Positions 17,455 through 26,235 of a stretch of 64,000 bases of DNA are shown piece by piece. The number at the start of each line of letters is the position of its first letter. The stretch's first letter is position 1. A program made the position numbers and the translations under genes. This DNA comes from Lysobacterales bacterium (GTDB lineage: Bacteria; Pseudomonadota; Gammaproteobacteria; Xanthomonadales; Xanthomonadaceae): the NCBI GenBank assembly GCA_016718605.1, contig JADKCY010000002.1, positions 1-64,000 on the forward strand, given 5' to 3'. The notes under the pieces are model-generated. The model was not told where the DNA came from, made no database searches, and saw only the letters and a list, made by a program, of their open reading frames with translations.

Positions 17455-18093
17455 TCACATCGGTTCATCTAGCCGCCTCCGCGGACATCGGCATTGCGAA
17501 TCCAGCGCCATACCGCCCCGATCCGCAACTGCCGCCCACCGCTCAGCTGCGCGGCGCACACACGCGGCGTGCAAGGGCATTGGCAGCAGTCCCAGGTGGC
17601 CCATTGAATCCAGCACGAAGCGCCCTGGCGTTGATGTCCAACGCCGCGTACCCAACCAGCGCGCCATTCGCGCAGGCAAAGTCACGACTTGACCTTGTGT
17701 TTCCGGATCCGGATCGGGCACATGCAGCGCACCCTCTTGCCAGAGGCGCTGCAAGACCTCCCAGGCAAGAAAATCGCTGTCGGGTAACAAACCGACCTGC
17801 ACGCGCGAACGACCTTCGTCGTCGACAAAACACAGCGCTTCGACGGGTCCCTGCGCATCGATGTCGCAAAGCACCACGGCGCGCGTGCCACGGATAACCT
17901 CCAACAGGTCGTGCCGTACACCGAAGGCGTCCGCTTCACGATGCAGGCACACCACGCTACCGAGGTGCGCCATTGCCGCAAAGAGGTCCGCGTGCGGTAC
18001 CCGGTCGGCGAGTGCGTTCAACGCGACTCGCTGCGCCAAAGGATCGCTATAGGCTTCGCTATCCATTGCGCCGTTGCCGACATCGAAGGTCAT
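17455..18093 (-). CDS. Uncharacterised protein downstream of hemP, possibly a haem-handling (HmuS-like) domain
   Basis: I do not firmly recognise this protein of about 212 residues. ATG 18093 (MTFDVGNG) has AGGAG nine bases upstream; longer starts to 18159 are open. The central part reads AHLGSVVCLHREADAFG, then VIRGTRAVVLCDIDAQGP and SRVQVGLLPDSDFLAWEVL. Its spacing recalls one repeat of haemin-degrading/ChuX-type proteins (LGEVMALTR..., ID-acid, then a VHKVYL-like strand and DSD). The match is weak, and the C-terminal 70 residues are Arg-rich and unlike that family. It lies on the same strand 290 bp after hemP, which makes a role in haem use plausible but unproven. Confidence 0.5.
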   Translation of the reverse strand: MTFDVGNGAMDSEAYSDPLAQRVALNALADRVPHADLFAAMAHLGSVVCLHREADAFGVRHDLLEVIRGTRAVVLCDIDAQGPVEALCFVDDEGRSRVQVGLLPDSDFLAWEVLQRLWQEGALHVPDPDPETQGQVVTLPARMARWLGTRRWTSTPGRFVLDSMGHLGLLPMPLHAACVRRAAERWAAVADRGGMALDSQCRCPRRRLDEPM

Positions 18094-18380
18094 GTCGCCA
18101 TACTCCTGTGCCATCAAGACAAACGACCTACCACGGTAGATGGGGTAACGCGCGGCCATCGCGGCCTAGCATGGTGTAGCGGTCCGACGCCGAATTCGCA
18201 GCCATGTCGTTCGGTGGGGTCGACCACTCCCGGCGCGCTTTGTCGCGCAGATCGAGGTCGCCGAAACGGTCGCTTTTAACCCGCACCACGGTCGTTGTTT
18301 GGGTGGCCACGACGGTGATTTCTGGGGGACTTAATGAACTGCCTCGACGCCATATAGGCCCGGCAGCACGCTGCGATGCC

Positions 18381-18590
18381 TTATTTGGTCAGGATGAGTT
18401 TGTCGTTCTGGGTGATCCGCAGACGATATTCCTGATCACCGTGAAGAATGCTCAGCTCGCGCGCCCCTCGCATCAGGTCGTTACTAGTGACTTGCTGGCG
18501 TTGTGCTGCGAGCCTCAGTAAGCGTGAGCAGTCGTGGGGCAAACCGGACTCGTTGTCCAGCGACGATGCGGTATCGAGCATCAAGTTCAT
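18381..18590 (-). CDS. hemP: Haemin uptake protein HemP
   Basis: This is a 69-residue protein whose second half is the HemP domain: VTSNDLMRGARELSILHG, then YRLRITQNDKLILTK at the C-terminus. HemP/HmuP proteins are small, often Fur-controlled factors needed for expression or function of haem receptors. The start at ATG 18590 is the only one giving family length; the frame extends to 18761, but that would read through the promoter region. A Fur-like palindrome lies 28 bases upstream. No haem receptor gene is visible in the window. Confidence 0.88.
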   Translation of the reverse strand: MNLMLDTASSLDNESGLPHDCSRLLRLAAQRQQVTSNDLMRGARELSILHGDQEYRLRITQNDKLILTK

Positions 18591-18617
18591 GGCGCACTCC
18601 ACGTCGGTTGATTTATA

Positions 18618-18630
18618 AATCGTAACGATT
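18618..18630 (-). promoter_or_regulatory. Fur-like palindrome upstream of hemP
   Basis: Bases 18618-18630 form a perfect 6-1-6 inverted repeat, AATCGT-A-ACGATT on the plus strand. It is embedded in AT-rich sequence (TTATAAATC before it, CTTATTTG after it) inside otherwise GC-rich DNA. The hexamer arms and symmetry resemble a Fur box core (AATnAT-type arms). It sits 28 bases upstream of the hemP start, where a Fur site would block the promoter. Identification as Fur is inference from form and context. Confidence 0.55.
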
Positions 18631-18787
18631 CTTATTTGTATGTCAAGCAGTCGCAACGACCGCCAAGTCATTGGCTGTGGTGCGCCACGAAATACAGCGC
18701 CGCTGATCGCGCCATCCCAACAGTCCTTGTACGAATGCTCCGTAACATATTGATCTTGCAAGTTTGTGCCACCGAAAATCTGCTCTG

Positions 18788-18838
18788 CGCGCGATCTGGA
18801 TCGCGCGAGGCCATGTCATGAAAATGACACCTGACATG
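18788..18838 (+). promoter_or_regulatory. Cluster of inverted repeats upstream of the secreted nuclease
   Basis: Two symmetric elements lie 69-119 bases before the nuclease ATG. First is a perfect 20-base palindrome at 18788-18807 (CGCGCGATC-TG-GATCGCGCG). Second is a set of TGTCA/TGACA arms: TGTCAT-GAAA-ATGACA at 18814-18829 and CATGTCA/TGACATG spanning 18812-18838. The arms resemble half-sites of PhoB boxes, but the spacing is inverted rather than direct, so I do not call a Pho box. Binding sites for a dimeric regulator of the nuclease gene are the simplest reading. Confidence 0.45.
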
Positions 18839-18906
18839 AAACCGCCACGCCCGCACGCTATCCTCGCGCAGCAAGAAACAACTTTTCTGGGGATCACGGA
18901 GGTTTC

Positions 18907-21900
18907 ATGAACAACGACCGCATCACGCGGCCGCTGCTTGCCGCGCTGTTGTGCGTGGCAGGTGGAGCGGTGCAGGCGCAGACCACCGAGCTGTTTTTCA
19001 GCGAGTACATCGAGGGCACGAGCAGTAACAAGGCCGTCGAGATATACAACGGAACCGGTAGCTCAATTGATCTCGCTGCAGCCCAGTACGTCGTACAGAA
19101 CTACGCCAATGGAGCGTCATCACCGCCCACTACAACCACAACGCTCACAGGGACCATCGCAGACGGCGATGTATTTGTCCTAGCCAACGGATCTGCGAAC
19201 GCCACCATTATCGCCGCTGCAGATCAGACATCAGGAAACATGGTGTTCAACGGCGACGATGCCTTGGTGCTACGAAAGGGTGGCGCGGCCGGTACCATCA
19301 TTGATGTCATCGGACAAGTTGGCCTTGATCCCGGCACCGAGTGGGGAACCGGCCTGACGTCCACGTCTGACAACACCATCCGTCGGAAAAGCACTATTTG
19401 TGCGGGCGATAGCAACGGTGCCGATGCGTTCGATCCTGCTGTCGAATGGGACGGCTTCGCGATTGATACTTTCGACGGATTTGGCAGTCACACCGCCAAC
19501 TGCGTCACTACTCCCACCCTCAGCATCAACGATGTCAGCCAGGTGGAAGGCAACAGCGGCACCAGCAACTTCACCTTCACCGTCAGCCTTAGCGCACCCG
19601 CACCCGTCGGTGGCGTGAGCTTCGACATCAACAGCGCGGACGGCACGGCGACGCTTGGGGACAGCGACTATCTGTCGATTGGACAGTCTGGTGTGACCAT
19701 TGCCGAAGGCGCCAGCAGTCGTGACTTCATGATCGCGGTCAATGGCGATGCCACCGACGAAGCAGACGAGACCTTCTTGGTCAACCTCACCAATGTGGTG
19801 GGCGCGACCGTGGCGGATGCGCAGGGTCAAGCCACTATCGTCAACGATGATGCCTCCACCGCCGTGCTGTCGATTAGCAATCCGACACCAGCGCCCGAGG
19901 GCAATGCAGGCATCACCTCACAAGTATTCACCGCATCGCTGAGCTTCGCCGTGGGCAGCGATGTCGTGTTTAACGTAACCACGGCTGACGGCACGGCCTC
20001 TGGCAGCGCCGTCGACTATCTGACGCAGTCCGCGCTCGAATACACAATTCCCGCGGGGCAGACTTCGGTGCAGATTCCGGTTGGCATCGTCGGCGACACC
20101 ATCGACGAAGCCGATGAGACCTACACCCTGACCATCGCCAGCAGCAGCCCGCTGGTCACCTTGGGCACATCCGTAGCGACGGCAACCATTACCGATGATG
20201 ACCTGCCGATCACGGCCATTCATGCGATCCAGGGCAATGGCGCCGCGTCACCGTTGGCGACCCAAGCCGTGCGTACCGCGGGGAACGTCGTCACCAACGT
20301 CGGACCCGCCGGTTTCACCATCCAGACACCCGATGCGGACGTGGATGCGGACCCGCTGACCTCGCAAGGCGTGTACGTCTTTACCACCAGTGCACCGACC
20401 TATGACGATGGCGCACCGGTACAGGTGGGTGACGAAGTATCGGTGCTGGGTACGGCCATCGAATTCTTCACCATGACCGAGGTGTCGGTCACCACGACGC
20501 GCAATGCAACAAACAGCATCACTGTCACCGCCACGGGCGAACCCTTGCCAACTGCCATGGTGTTCAGTTCGGGCAGCGGCTTGCCTTCGACGGATCCCGC
20601 CGCGCTGAGCTGCGGCACCAGCAACTTTGAATGCTACGAAGGCATGCTCATCAGCATCCCTGCAGGCCGGGTTTCCAGCGGCAATCAGCGCTTCAGTACG
20701 GACTTGTTTGGTGAGGTCTACATCGACCCGCGCGGCAGCAATTCGCTGCGCGAGCCGGGCGTGCGTTTCGGCAGCACCACCTCCGCAGCCAATGCCGCCG
20801 CAGGCATCTGGGACGGCAATCCGGAAGTGCTGGAGATGGATACCGACTTCATGATCCCGACCAACGCTGGCGTGGAATTTGTGGGCGGCACCCAGTTCAG
20901 CGCCACTGGCACCATCGGCTTTGACTTTGGCGACTATGAGTTCTGGCCGACCACCTTGACCATCACGCCAGAAACGAACGTTGCACCGCGTCCGGTACCA
21001 CTTGCTGGCGCGACCGACATGACGATCGGTTCGTTCAACGTCCTGCGCCTGTGTGATGCCATCGATGACCGCGGCACCGGCACCATTGAGTTCACTTGCT
21101 ACAGCGACACCATCGTGCAGGAAACCGATCCCGTTCGTGTCAGCCTGAAACTGGCACAACTCAGCGCCTACATCCGCGAAGTGCTGCGCTCACCCGACGT
21201 GCTCGGCGTTCAGGAAGTCGAGAAGTTGTCCATCCTCACCCTGTTGGCCAATCAGATTCACTCGGATGGAGGCCCGGCCTATCAGGCCTATCTGGTTGAA
21301 GGTAACGATCCCGGCGGCATCGACGTGGGCTATCTGGTGAACCCGGATCGCGTGCAAAGCGTCAACGTGGTGTCTATGCAGGAAGGCGAAACCTGGAACG
21401 ACCCCAGCAGCGGTGTCACCGAACTGCACGACCATCCACCGCTGCTGCTTACTGGCGAGTTCACCGGTGTTGCCAATCAGGCCCTGCCCTTTATGGTCAT
21501 CAACAATCACACCAAATCACGCAGTGGTGTGGACACCAGCGATGCCAACGGCGAACGCAACCGCGCCAAGCGTTTCCTGCAAGCCAAATCGATTGCCACC
21601 TTGGTGCAGGCGATTCAGACCGATGAACTGACCGCGCAGATTCCGTTGATCGTGGTCGGCGACCACAATGCCTATCAGTTCACGGATGGCTACGCCGATG
21701 TCGTTGGGCTGATTGCCGGCACCTACAACGATGCCGCCAACACCTGTGCGCCATCGAATAGCGTGACCGACTGCAAGCTGGGTACGCCCAACATCGTCAG
21801 TCCGGTACTACAGAACGCCGTCTCCAGCCTGCCGTCGAATGAGCAGTACTCCTACCGGTTCACCGAGAACTTCGGCGCGGTGCAGGGCTCGACAGGTCGC

Positions 21901-22302
21901 GATGTCGCCACCAATCAGGTACTGGATCATGTGTTGATGAACGTGGCTGCGCAGCCCTTCTTTGCGGGGCTTGCCTATGGTCGCGGCAACACAGATGTTT
22001 CCGGTGAACGTATCCGTGTCTGCAACTACCCGAACTTCAACGCCGCCTCCTGCGGCGTGGTTGCACCTGCCGTCGCCAGTGCACTGGCTGCCTCCGACCA
22101 CGACGGCATGGTGGCCCGCTTCGATGCCGATTGCTCGGGTGATAGCGAGTTGGATGGCGACACCGATGGCATCTGCACCATTGCCGACAACTGTCCGGTC
22201 ACCGCGAATGCCGATCAGGTCGACGCAGATCTGGATGGCATCGGCGACGTTTGCGATGACGTAGTGAGCTTCCTGTTGTTCAAGGACGGTTTTGAAGACT
22301 GA
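18907..22302 (+). CDS. Secreted ExeM/NucH-type multidomain endonuclease
   Basis: The 1131-residue protein starts with a signal peptide ending near VQAQ-T (about residue 25). A lamin-tail-like domain follows (LFFSEYIEGTSSNKAVEIYN to about residue 190). Two Calx-beta repeats come next, with DSDYLSIGQSGVTIAEG and DEADETF at about 200-320, and a second with DEADETYTL at about 325-430. An OB-like region comes before the endonuclease/exonuclease/phosphatase domain: IGSFNVLRLCD, VLGVQEVEK, VINNHTKSR, VVGDHNAY, and the final SDHDGMVARF. TSP3-like DADLDGIGDVCDD and the tail LFKDGFED end it. Such enzymes degrade extracellular DNA. The cleft Cys pairs suggest a periplasmic fold before release. Confidence 0.92.
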   Translation: MNNDRITRPLLAALLCVAGGAVQAQTTELFFSEYIEGTSSNKAVEIYNGTGSSIDLAAAQYVVQNYANGASSPPTTTTTLTGTIADGDVFVLANGSANATIIAAADQTSGNMVFNGDDALVLRKGGAAGTIIDVIGQVGLDPGTEWGTGLTSTSDNTIRRKSTICAGDSNGADAFDPAVEWDGFAIDTFDGFGSHTANCVTTPTLSINDVSQVEGNSGTSNFTFTVSLSAPAPVGGVSFDINSADGTATLGDSDYLSIGQSGVTIAEGASSRDFMIAVNGDATDEADETFLVNLTNVVGATVADAQGQATIVNDDASTAVLSISNPTPAPEGNAGITSQVFTASLSFAVGSDVVFNVTTADGTASGSAVDYLTQSALEYTIPAGQTSVQIPVGIVGDTIDEADETYTLTIASSSPLVTLGTSVATATITDDDLPITAIHAIQGNGAASPLATQAVRTAGNVVTNVGPAGFTIQTPDADVDADPLTSQGVYVFTTSAPTYDDGAPVQVGDEVSVLGTAIEFFTMTEVSVTTTRNATNSITVTATGEPLPTAMVFSSGSGLPSTDPAALSCGTSNFECYEGMLISIPAGRVSSGNQRFSTDLFGEVYIDPRGSNSLREPGVRFGSTTSAANAAAGIWDGNPEVLEMDTDFMIPTNAGVEFVGGTQFSATGTIGFDFGDYEFWPTTLTITPETNVAPRPVPLAGATDMTIGSFNVLRLCDAIDDRGTGTIEFTCYSDTIVQETDPVRVSLKLAQLSAYIREVLRSPDVLGVQEVEKLSILTLLANQIHSDGGPAYQAYLVEGNDPGGIDVGYLVNPDRVQSVNVVSMQEGETWNDPSSGVTELHDHPPLLLTGEFTGVANQALPFMVINNHTKSRSGVDTSDANGERNRAKRFLQAKSIATLVQAIQTDELTAQIPLIVVGDHNAYQFTDGYADVVGLIAGTYNDAANTCAPSNSVTDCKLGTPNIVSPVLQNAVSSLPSNEQYSYRFTENFGAVQGSTGRDVATNQVLDHVLMNVAAQPFFAGLAYGRGNTDVSGERIRVCNYPNFNAASCGVVAPAVASALAASDHDGMVARFDADCSGDSELDGDTDGICTIADNCPVTANADQVDADLDGIGDVCDDVVSFLLFKDGFED

Positions 22303-22358
22303 AGCGAGCCGTCCCCAGCAGTGCACCGCTGCGGACGCTCGATAGCGATCACCAATGC

Positions 22359-22387
22359 AAAGGGCCGCCCATCGGGCGGCCCTTTTT
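22359..22387. terminator. Bidirectional terminator between the nuclease gene and murA
   Basis: GGGCCGCCC and GGGCGGCCC (22362-22370 and 22374-22382) pair perfectly around an ATC loop, flanked by AA on the left and TTTTT on the right. It lies 57 bases after the nuclease stop and 37 bases after the convergent murA stop, so it can serve both genes. Confidence 0.9.
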
Positions 22388-22423
22388 CATGGCAAGAGTC
22401 GAAAAAAAAACCGCCGTGCGAAT

Positions 22424-23683
22424 TTACGCACTCAAACGTCGAATGCTGGCACCCAAACCGCTCAATTTTTCCTCAATGCACTCATAACCACGGTCGATGT
22501 GATAAATCCGATCGATCAGGGTTTCGCCTTCGGCGACCAAGCCAGCCAGCACCAGACTCGCCGAAGCACGCAAATCAGTCGCCATGATGGGTGCCGCAGT
22601 CAATCGATCAACGCCACGCACGATGGCCGAGTTACCTTCGACGCGAATATCCGCGCCCAAGCGGCGCAACTCCTCGATGTGCATGAAACGGTTCTCGAAG
22701 ATGGTTTCGGTAACAATCCCAACGCCCTCGGCGACGGCGTTCAAGGCCACAAATTGGGCCTGCATGTCGGTCGGAAAGGCTGGATATGGCGCAGTGGTCA
22801 GATCCACGGCACGCGGCCGACGGCCTTGCATGTCAAGCTCGACCCAATCAGGTCCGGTGTTGATATGTGCGCCCGCCTTCTCCAACTTGACCAGCACCGC
22901 ATCCAGCAAGTCCGCACGCGCACGCTTGGCCAACACACGCCCGCGCGTGATGGCACCGGCGACAAGAAACGTCCCTGTCTCAATGCGATCCGCTTGCACG
23001 TCATAGCGGCAGCCGTGCAAACGCTCGACGCCCTCGACAATGATCGTACTGGTACCGGCACCACTGATACGCGCACCCATTGCACTCAGGCAGGCGGCCA
23101 AATCAACCACCTCGGGTTCTTGTGCAGCGTTCTCGATAACTGTCGTTCCCTGCGCCAAGGTGGCGGCCATCAGGATATTCTCGGTACCCGTTACGGTCAC
23201 CATGTCCATCACGATGCGCGCACCACGCAAGCGACCTGCCTTGGCGCGAATGAACCCACCCTCAACCATGATTTGTGCGCCCATCGCTTCCAGCCCTCGA
23301 ATGTGCTGATCAACGGGACGCGAACCAATCGCGCAGCCACCTGGCAAGCTAACCTCAGCCTGCCCGAAGCGCGCGACTAGGGGGCCCAGCACAAGAATCG
23401 ACGCGCGCATGGTCTTGACCAATTCGTAGGGCGCAACGAAACGATCGACCGTGCGCGCGTTGATGTCGACGCGCATCTGGTCACCCATGGCTACCTGGGC
23501 GCCCATCTGACCCAACAGTTCCAGCGTGGTGGTGACATCCTGCAAATGCGGCACGTTGCCAATATCGACTTCGCCATCGGCCAAGAGACTGGCGCAGAGA
23601 ATCGGCAGCACGGCATTTTTCGCACCGGAAATGCGGACTTCGCCATCCAGACGATGGCCACCTGTGACCGCGATGCGAGCCAT
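22424..23683 (-). CDS. murA: UDP-N-acetylglucosamine 1-carboxyvinyltransferase
   Basis: MurA transfers enolpyruvate from PEP to UDP-GlcNAc, the first committed step of peptidoglycan synthesis in the cytoplasm. The 419-residue protein has the usual length. The N-terminal ISGAKNAVLPIL and the catalytic loop SLPGGCAIGSRPVDQH, with Cys at 117, are present, so it is of the fosfomycin-sensitive Cys type. YPAFPTDMQAQFVAL and RASASLVLAGLVAEG complete the pattern. Its start ATG shares one base with the stop of the upstream ibaG (TGATG), so translation is likely coupled. The ibaG-murA order is the same as in E. coli. Confidence 0.97.
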   Translation of the reverse strand: MARIAVTGGHRLDGEVRISGAKNAVLPILCASLLADGEVDIGNVPHLQDVTTTLELLGQMGAQVAMGDQMRVDINARTVDRFVAPYELVKTMRASILVLGPLVARFGQAEVSLPGGCAIGSRPVDQHIRGLEAMGAQIMVEGGFIRAKAGRLRGARIVMDMVTVTGTENILMAATLAQGTTVIENAAQEPEVVDLAACLSAMGARISGAGTSTIIVEGVERLHGCRYDVQADRIETGTFLVAGAITRGRVLAKRARADLLDAVLVKLEKAGAHINTGPDWVELDMQGRRPRAVDLTTAPYPAFPTDMQAQFVALNAVAEGVGIVTETIFENRFMHIEELRRLGADIRVEGNSAIVRGVDRLTAAPIMATDLRASASLVLAGLVAEGETLIDRIYHIDRGYECIEEKLSGLGASIRRLSA

Positions 23684-23919
23684 CAGGCGACTCCGGCTTC
23701 TTCGGGCGTTTGGGTGCGCAGGGACAACGCATGAATTTCGCCGCCCATCAGGCTGCCTAAGGTGGCGTAGACCATCCGATGTCGCGCTAGTGGCAGTTTG
23801 CCTGCGAACTGCGATGAGATCACCCGTGCTTCAAAATGCACACCATCATCGCCACTGACCTCGACGTGAGCATCGGGCAGACCTTGCAGAATCAATTGTT
23901 GGATCGTTTCGGGAGTCAT
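23683..23919 (-). CDS. ibaG: BolA-family protein IbaG
   Basis: BolA/IbaG proteins bind iron-sulfur clusters together with monothiol glutaredoxins. From ATG 23919 (MTPETIQQLIL) the protein has 78 residues. The conserved features are VEVSGDDGVHFEARVIS, then LARHRMVYATLGSLMGGEIHALSL, whose His-Arg-x-Val-Tyr segment is the family hallmark. A longer start at 23946 is possible. Its adjacency to murA is the IbaG context rather than that of BolA proper. The gene diverges from kdsD, with about 146 bp between them. Confidence 0.93.
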   Translation of the reverse strand: MTPETIQQLILQGLPDAHVEVSGDDGVHFEARVISSQFAGKLPLARHRMVYATLGSLMGGEIHALSLRTQTPEEAGVA

Positions 23920-24065
23920 GGCTTCACTGTTTGCCGCGGCGTTCACCGGCGCTCAAGGCCAGTCGGTGCGGCTGCGTTAGAATGGACGCGAATGATAGCG
24001 AATAGCCCCGCAGTGGACACCTGCGGCCACCGGATCGATTCAGCTCACGCAGCTTTCCATCGCCC

Positions 24066-25088
24066 ATGAATGCGCAAGTTCAAATTCTCACCAGTTCCCG
24101 CGATGCCAATGGTCTGTCGGCCGATGCGTTGATTCGCAGCGGGCAGACGGTCATCGATATTGAAACCACGGCGATTCACGCGTTAAGTGCTCACATCGAT
24201 AGCAATTTTGTCGCCGCCTGTCGTCTGATGTTCGCTTGCAAAGGGCGCGTTGTGGCTTGCGGCATGGGCAAGTCCGGCCACATCGCGCGAAAAATCGCTG
24301 CCACCCTCGCATCGACCGGAACGCCATCGTTTTACGTCCACCCGGGCGAGGCGAGTCATGGCGACCTCGGCATGATTACCGACGCCGACGTCGTGCTGGC
24401 GGTGTCAAACTCTGGCGAAACCGATGAGCTGCTGACGATTCTGCCGGTGCTAAAACGCCAGGGAAATGCATTGATTGCCATGACCGGTCGGCCCCAGTCG
24501 ACGCTTGGCCAAGTGGCTGATGTACATCTCGATGTATCGGTGCCTGCCGAGGCTTGTTCACTCGGCCTTGCCCCGACATCCAGCACCACCGCAGCTTTGG
24601 TGATGGGGGATGCGCTGGCCGTAGCGCTGTTGGATGCACGAGGCTTTACCGCTGACGACTTTGCCCGCTCGCATCCCGCAGGCGCATTGGGACGACGCCT
24701 GCTGCTCCACATCAACGATGTCATGCATCAAGGCGAACAGATTCCTGCGGTCAGTCTGCAGGCCAGCCTGAGTGAAGCCTTGGTCGAGATGAGCCAAAAA
24801 CGGCTGGGCATGACTGCCGTCATCGACGCCGACCAACGCCTCTGCGGCATATTCACCGACGGCGATTTGCGTCGCGCGCTGGACGACGGTGCTTGCGATC
24901 TGCGTAACACCCCGGTTGAGCAGGCGATGAATCGTGATCCCAAAGTGATCCGCTCAGGGCAACTCGCGGTTGAGGCGGCGCGCTTGATGGAATCCCACCA
25001 AATCAATGCACTGGTGGTCGTCGATGATCAGCGGCGCGTCGTTGGTGCACTGAACATTCACGATCTGCTGCGCGCTCGCGTCGTGTGA
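24066..25088 (+). CDS. kdsD: Arabinose-5-phosphate isomerase
   Basis: KdsD converts ribulose-5-phosphate to arabinose-5-phosphate, the entry to Kdo synthesis for lipopolysaccharide. The 340-residue protein carries an SIS domain (VVACGMGKSGHIARKIAATL, FYVHPGEASHGDLGMI, SNSGETDELL, ALAVALLDARGFTADDFARS). Two CBS domains follow, beginning at about residues 218 and 285. It is the first gene of a long plus-strand run; its stop overlaps the kdsC start by one base. Confidence 0.96.
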   Translation: MNAQVQILTSSRDANGLSADALIRSGQTVIDIETTAIHALSAHIDSNFVAACRLMFACKGRVVACGMGKSGHIARKIAATLASTGTPSFYVHPGEASHGDLGMITDADVVLAVSNSGETDELLTILPVLKRQGNALIAMTGRPQSTLGQVADVHLDVSVPAEACSLGLAPTSSTTAALVMGDALAVALLDARGFTADDFARSHPAGALGRRLLLHINDVMHQGEQIPAVSLQASLSEALVEMSQKRLGMTAVIDADQRLCGIFTDGDLRRALDDGACDLRNTPVEQAMNRDPKVIRSGQLAVEAARLMESHQINALVVVDDQRRVVGALNIHDLLRARVV

Positions 25089-25654
25089 TGATGAGCACAC
25101 GACTTCCATTGAATCAGCGAGCACTTGGCGACGAGATCATCCGTTTGGGACAGCAAGTTCGATTGGTCGCCTTCGATGTCGACGGAACGCTGACCGATGG
25201 CCGACTGCTGTTTTCCGACGATGGTAGCGAACTGAAAGCCTTCCATGTGCTGGACGGTCAGGGGCTCAAATTGCTCGAACGCATTGGCATCGTGACGGCG
25301 CTGATTACCGCGCGTCGTAGCCCATTGGTGGAAAGGCGCGCTGCGGACTTGGGCATTCCGCATGTCATTCAAGGCTGCCAAGACAAGGGACAAGCACTAC
25401 AGGAGCTCTGTGCAAATCGGACTATATCGGCTTCGCACGTCGCATTCATGGGCGATGATCTGCCCGACCTGAGCGCCATGCGGCATGCAGGGCTAAGTGT
25501 CGCACCGGCTAACGCCCACCCTTGGGTTGCAGAGCGCGTCCACCTGCAAACACGTCTTGCGGGAGGCAGTGGCGCAGTACGAGAGCTCTGCGATTGGCTG
25601 ATTGACGTTCAAGCGCAACGTGAAGCCATCCTTCGCGTGTGGCTAGGCGCATGA
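25088..25654 (+). CDS. kdsC: 3-deoxy-D-manno-octulosonate 8-phosphate phosphatase
   Basis: KdsC removes the phosphate from Kdo-8-phosphate, a HAD-superfamily reaction. The 188-residue protein shows the HAD motifs: LVAFDVDGTLTDGRL with the nucleophile Asp near residue 32, ITARRSPLVERRA, the Lys in QDKGQALQEL, and FMGDDLPDLSAM. It has no cap domain, which is typical of the tetrameric KdsC group. ATG 25088 overlaps the kdsD stop; ATG at 25091 is equally possible. The product feeds LPS core assembly, and the next genes encode the LPS export bridge. Confidence 0.96.
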   Translation: MMSTRLPLNQRALGDEIIRLGQQVRLVAFDVDGTLTDGRLLFSDDGSELKAFHVLDGQGLKLLERIGIVTALITARRSPLVERRAADLGIPHVIQGCQDKGQALQELCANRTISASHVAFMGDDLPDLSAMRHAGLSVAPANAHPWVAERVHLQTRLAGGSGAVRELCDWLIDVQAQREAILRVWLGA

Positions 25655-26235
25655 CGATGCGCAATCTCGCGGTCCTGGCGCTGCTGCTGGCTGCGATGGC
25701 CAGCTCTTGGTGGCTGTGGATGCTGCAGGACAAACCCGCCGATACGGCGTTGCTGGGGCCACCACGTTCTGATTATCAGCTTCAACAGTTTGAAATGGTT
25801 TCGCTGGACGCCCAAGGCCAAGAAGCATTTTCCGCGAGTGGCCCGCAACTGGCTCGCCATCCCAGCGCCGGCACGCTGACCGTCAGCACTCCGCACTTCA
25901 CGTTTCCCGATGCCAAAGGGCAACGCTGGCAGGCCAAAGCAACCCATGCCTGGATCAGCGCGGACGGCAATGAACTGCGACTGTTGCAGGAAGTTCTGCT
26001 GGACAGCGTGTTACCACTGCCAAACTCGACGACCATTCAGACTCAGCGATTGGATGTTTTCCCACAGTCTGGAATGCTGCGCAGCGATGATTCCGTGACC
26101 ATCCGCGATGCGGCTTCTATACTGCAGGGAATCGGATTGCGCGCCGATCTCAACACGCGCCGCTTCCAGCTACTTTCCGAGGTTCGTGCCCGCTATGTTC
26201 CTGCCTCCCCGCCACCCGCAGCAGCAACTCCCTGA
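25651..26235 (+). CDS. lptC: LPS export bitopic membrane protein LptC
   Basis: LptC is the inner-membrane anchored part of the LPS transport bridge and links LptBFG to LptA. The protein of about 194 residues begins with one transmembrane helix (LAVLALLLAAMASSWWLWML). A periplasmic beta-jellyroll region then includes YQLQQFEMVSLDAQGQEAFS and LRSDDSVTIRDAASILQGIG, recognisable LptC wording. The ATG at 25651 overlaps the kdsC stop, and its 3' end overlaps lptA by 41 bases. Confidence 0.93.
   Translation: MTMRNLAVLALLLAAMASSWWLWMLQDKPADTALLGPPRSDYQLQQFEMVSLDAQGQEAFSASGPQLARHPSAGTLTVSTPHFTFPDAKGQRWQAKATHAWISADGNELRLLQEVLLDSVLPLPNSTTIQTQRLDVFPQSGMLRSDDSVTIRDAASILQGIGLRADLNTRRFQLLSEVRARYVPASPPPAAATP

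Noticed and set aside
18128..18310. 60-codon minus-strand open frame between hemP and the downstream gene
   Set aside because: No clear ribosome binding site and no recognisable pattern; it overlaps the start region of the next gene, so I cannot support it.
18812..18838. PhoB box upstream of the nuclease gene
   Set aside because: The half-sites resemble TGTCA, but Pho boxes need direct repeats at 11-base spacing; here the arms are inverted and spaced differently.
22355..23380. 341-codon plus-strand open frame over murA
   Set aside because: Antisense to murA and starting inside the terminator hairpin.
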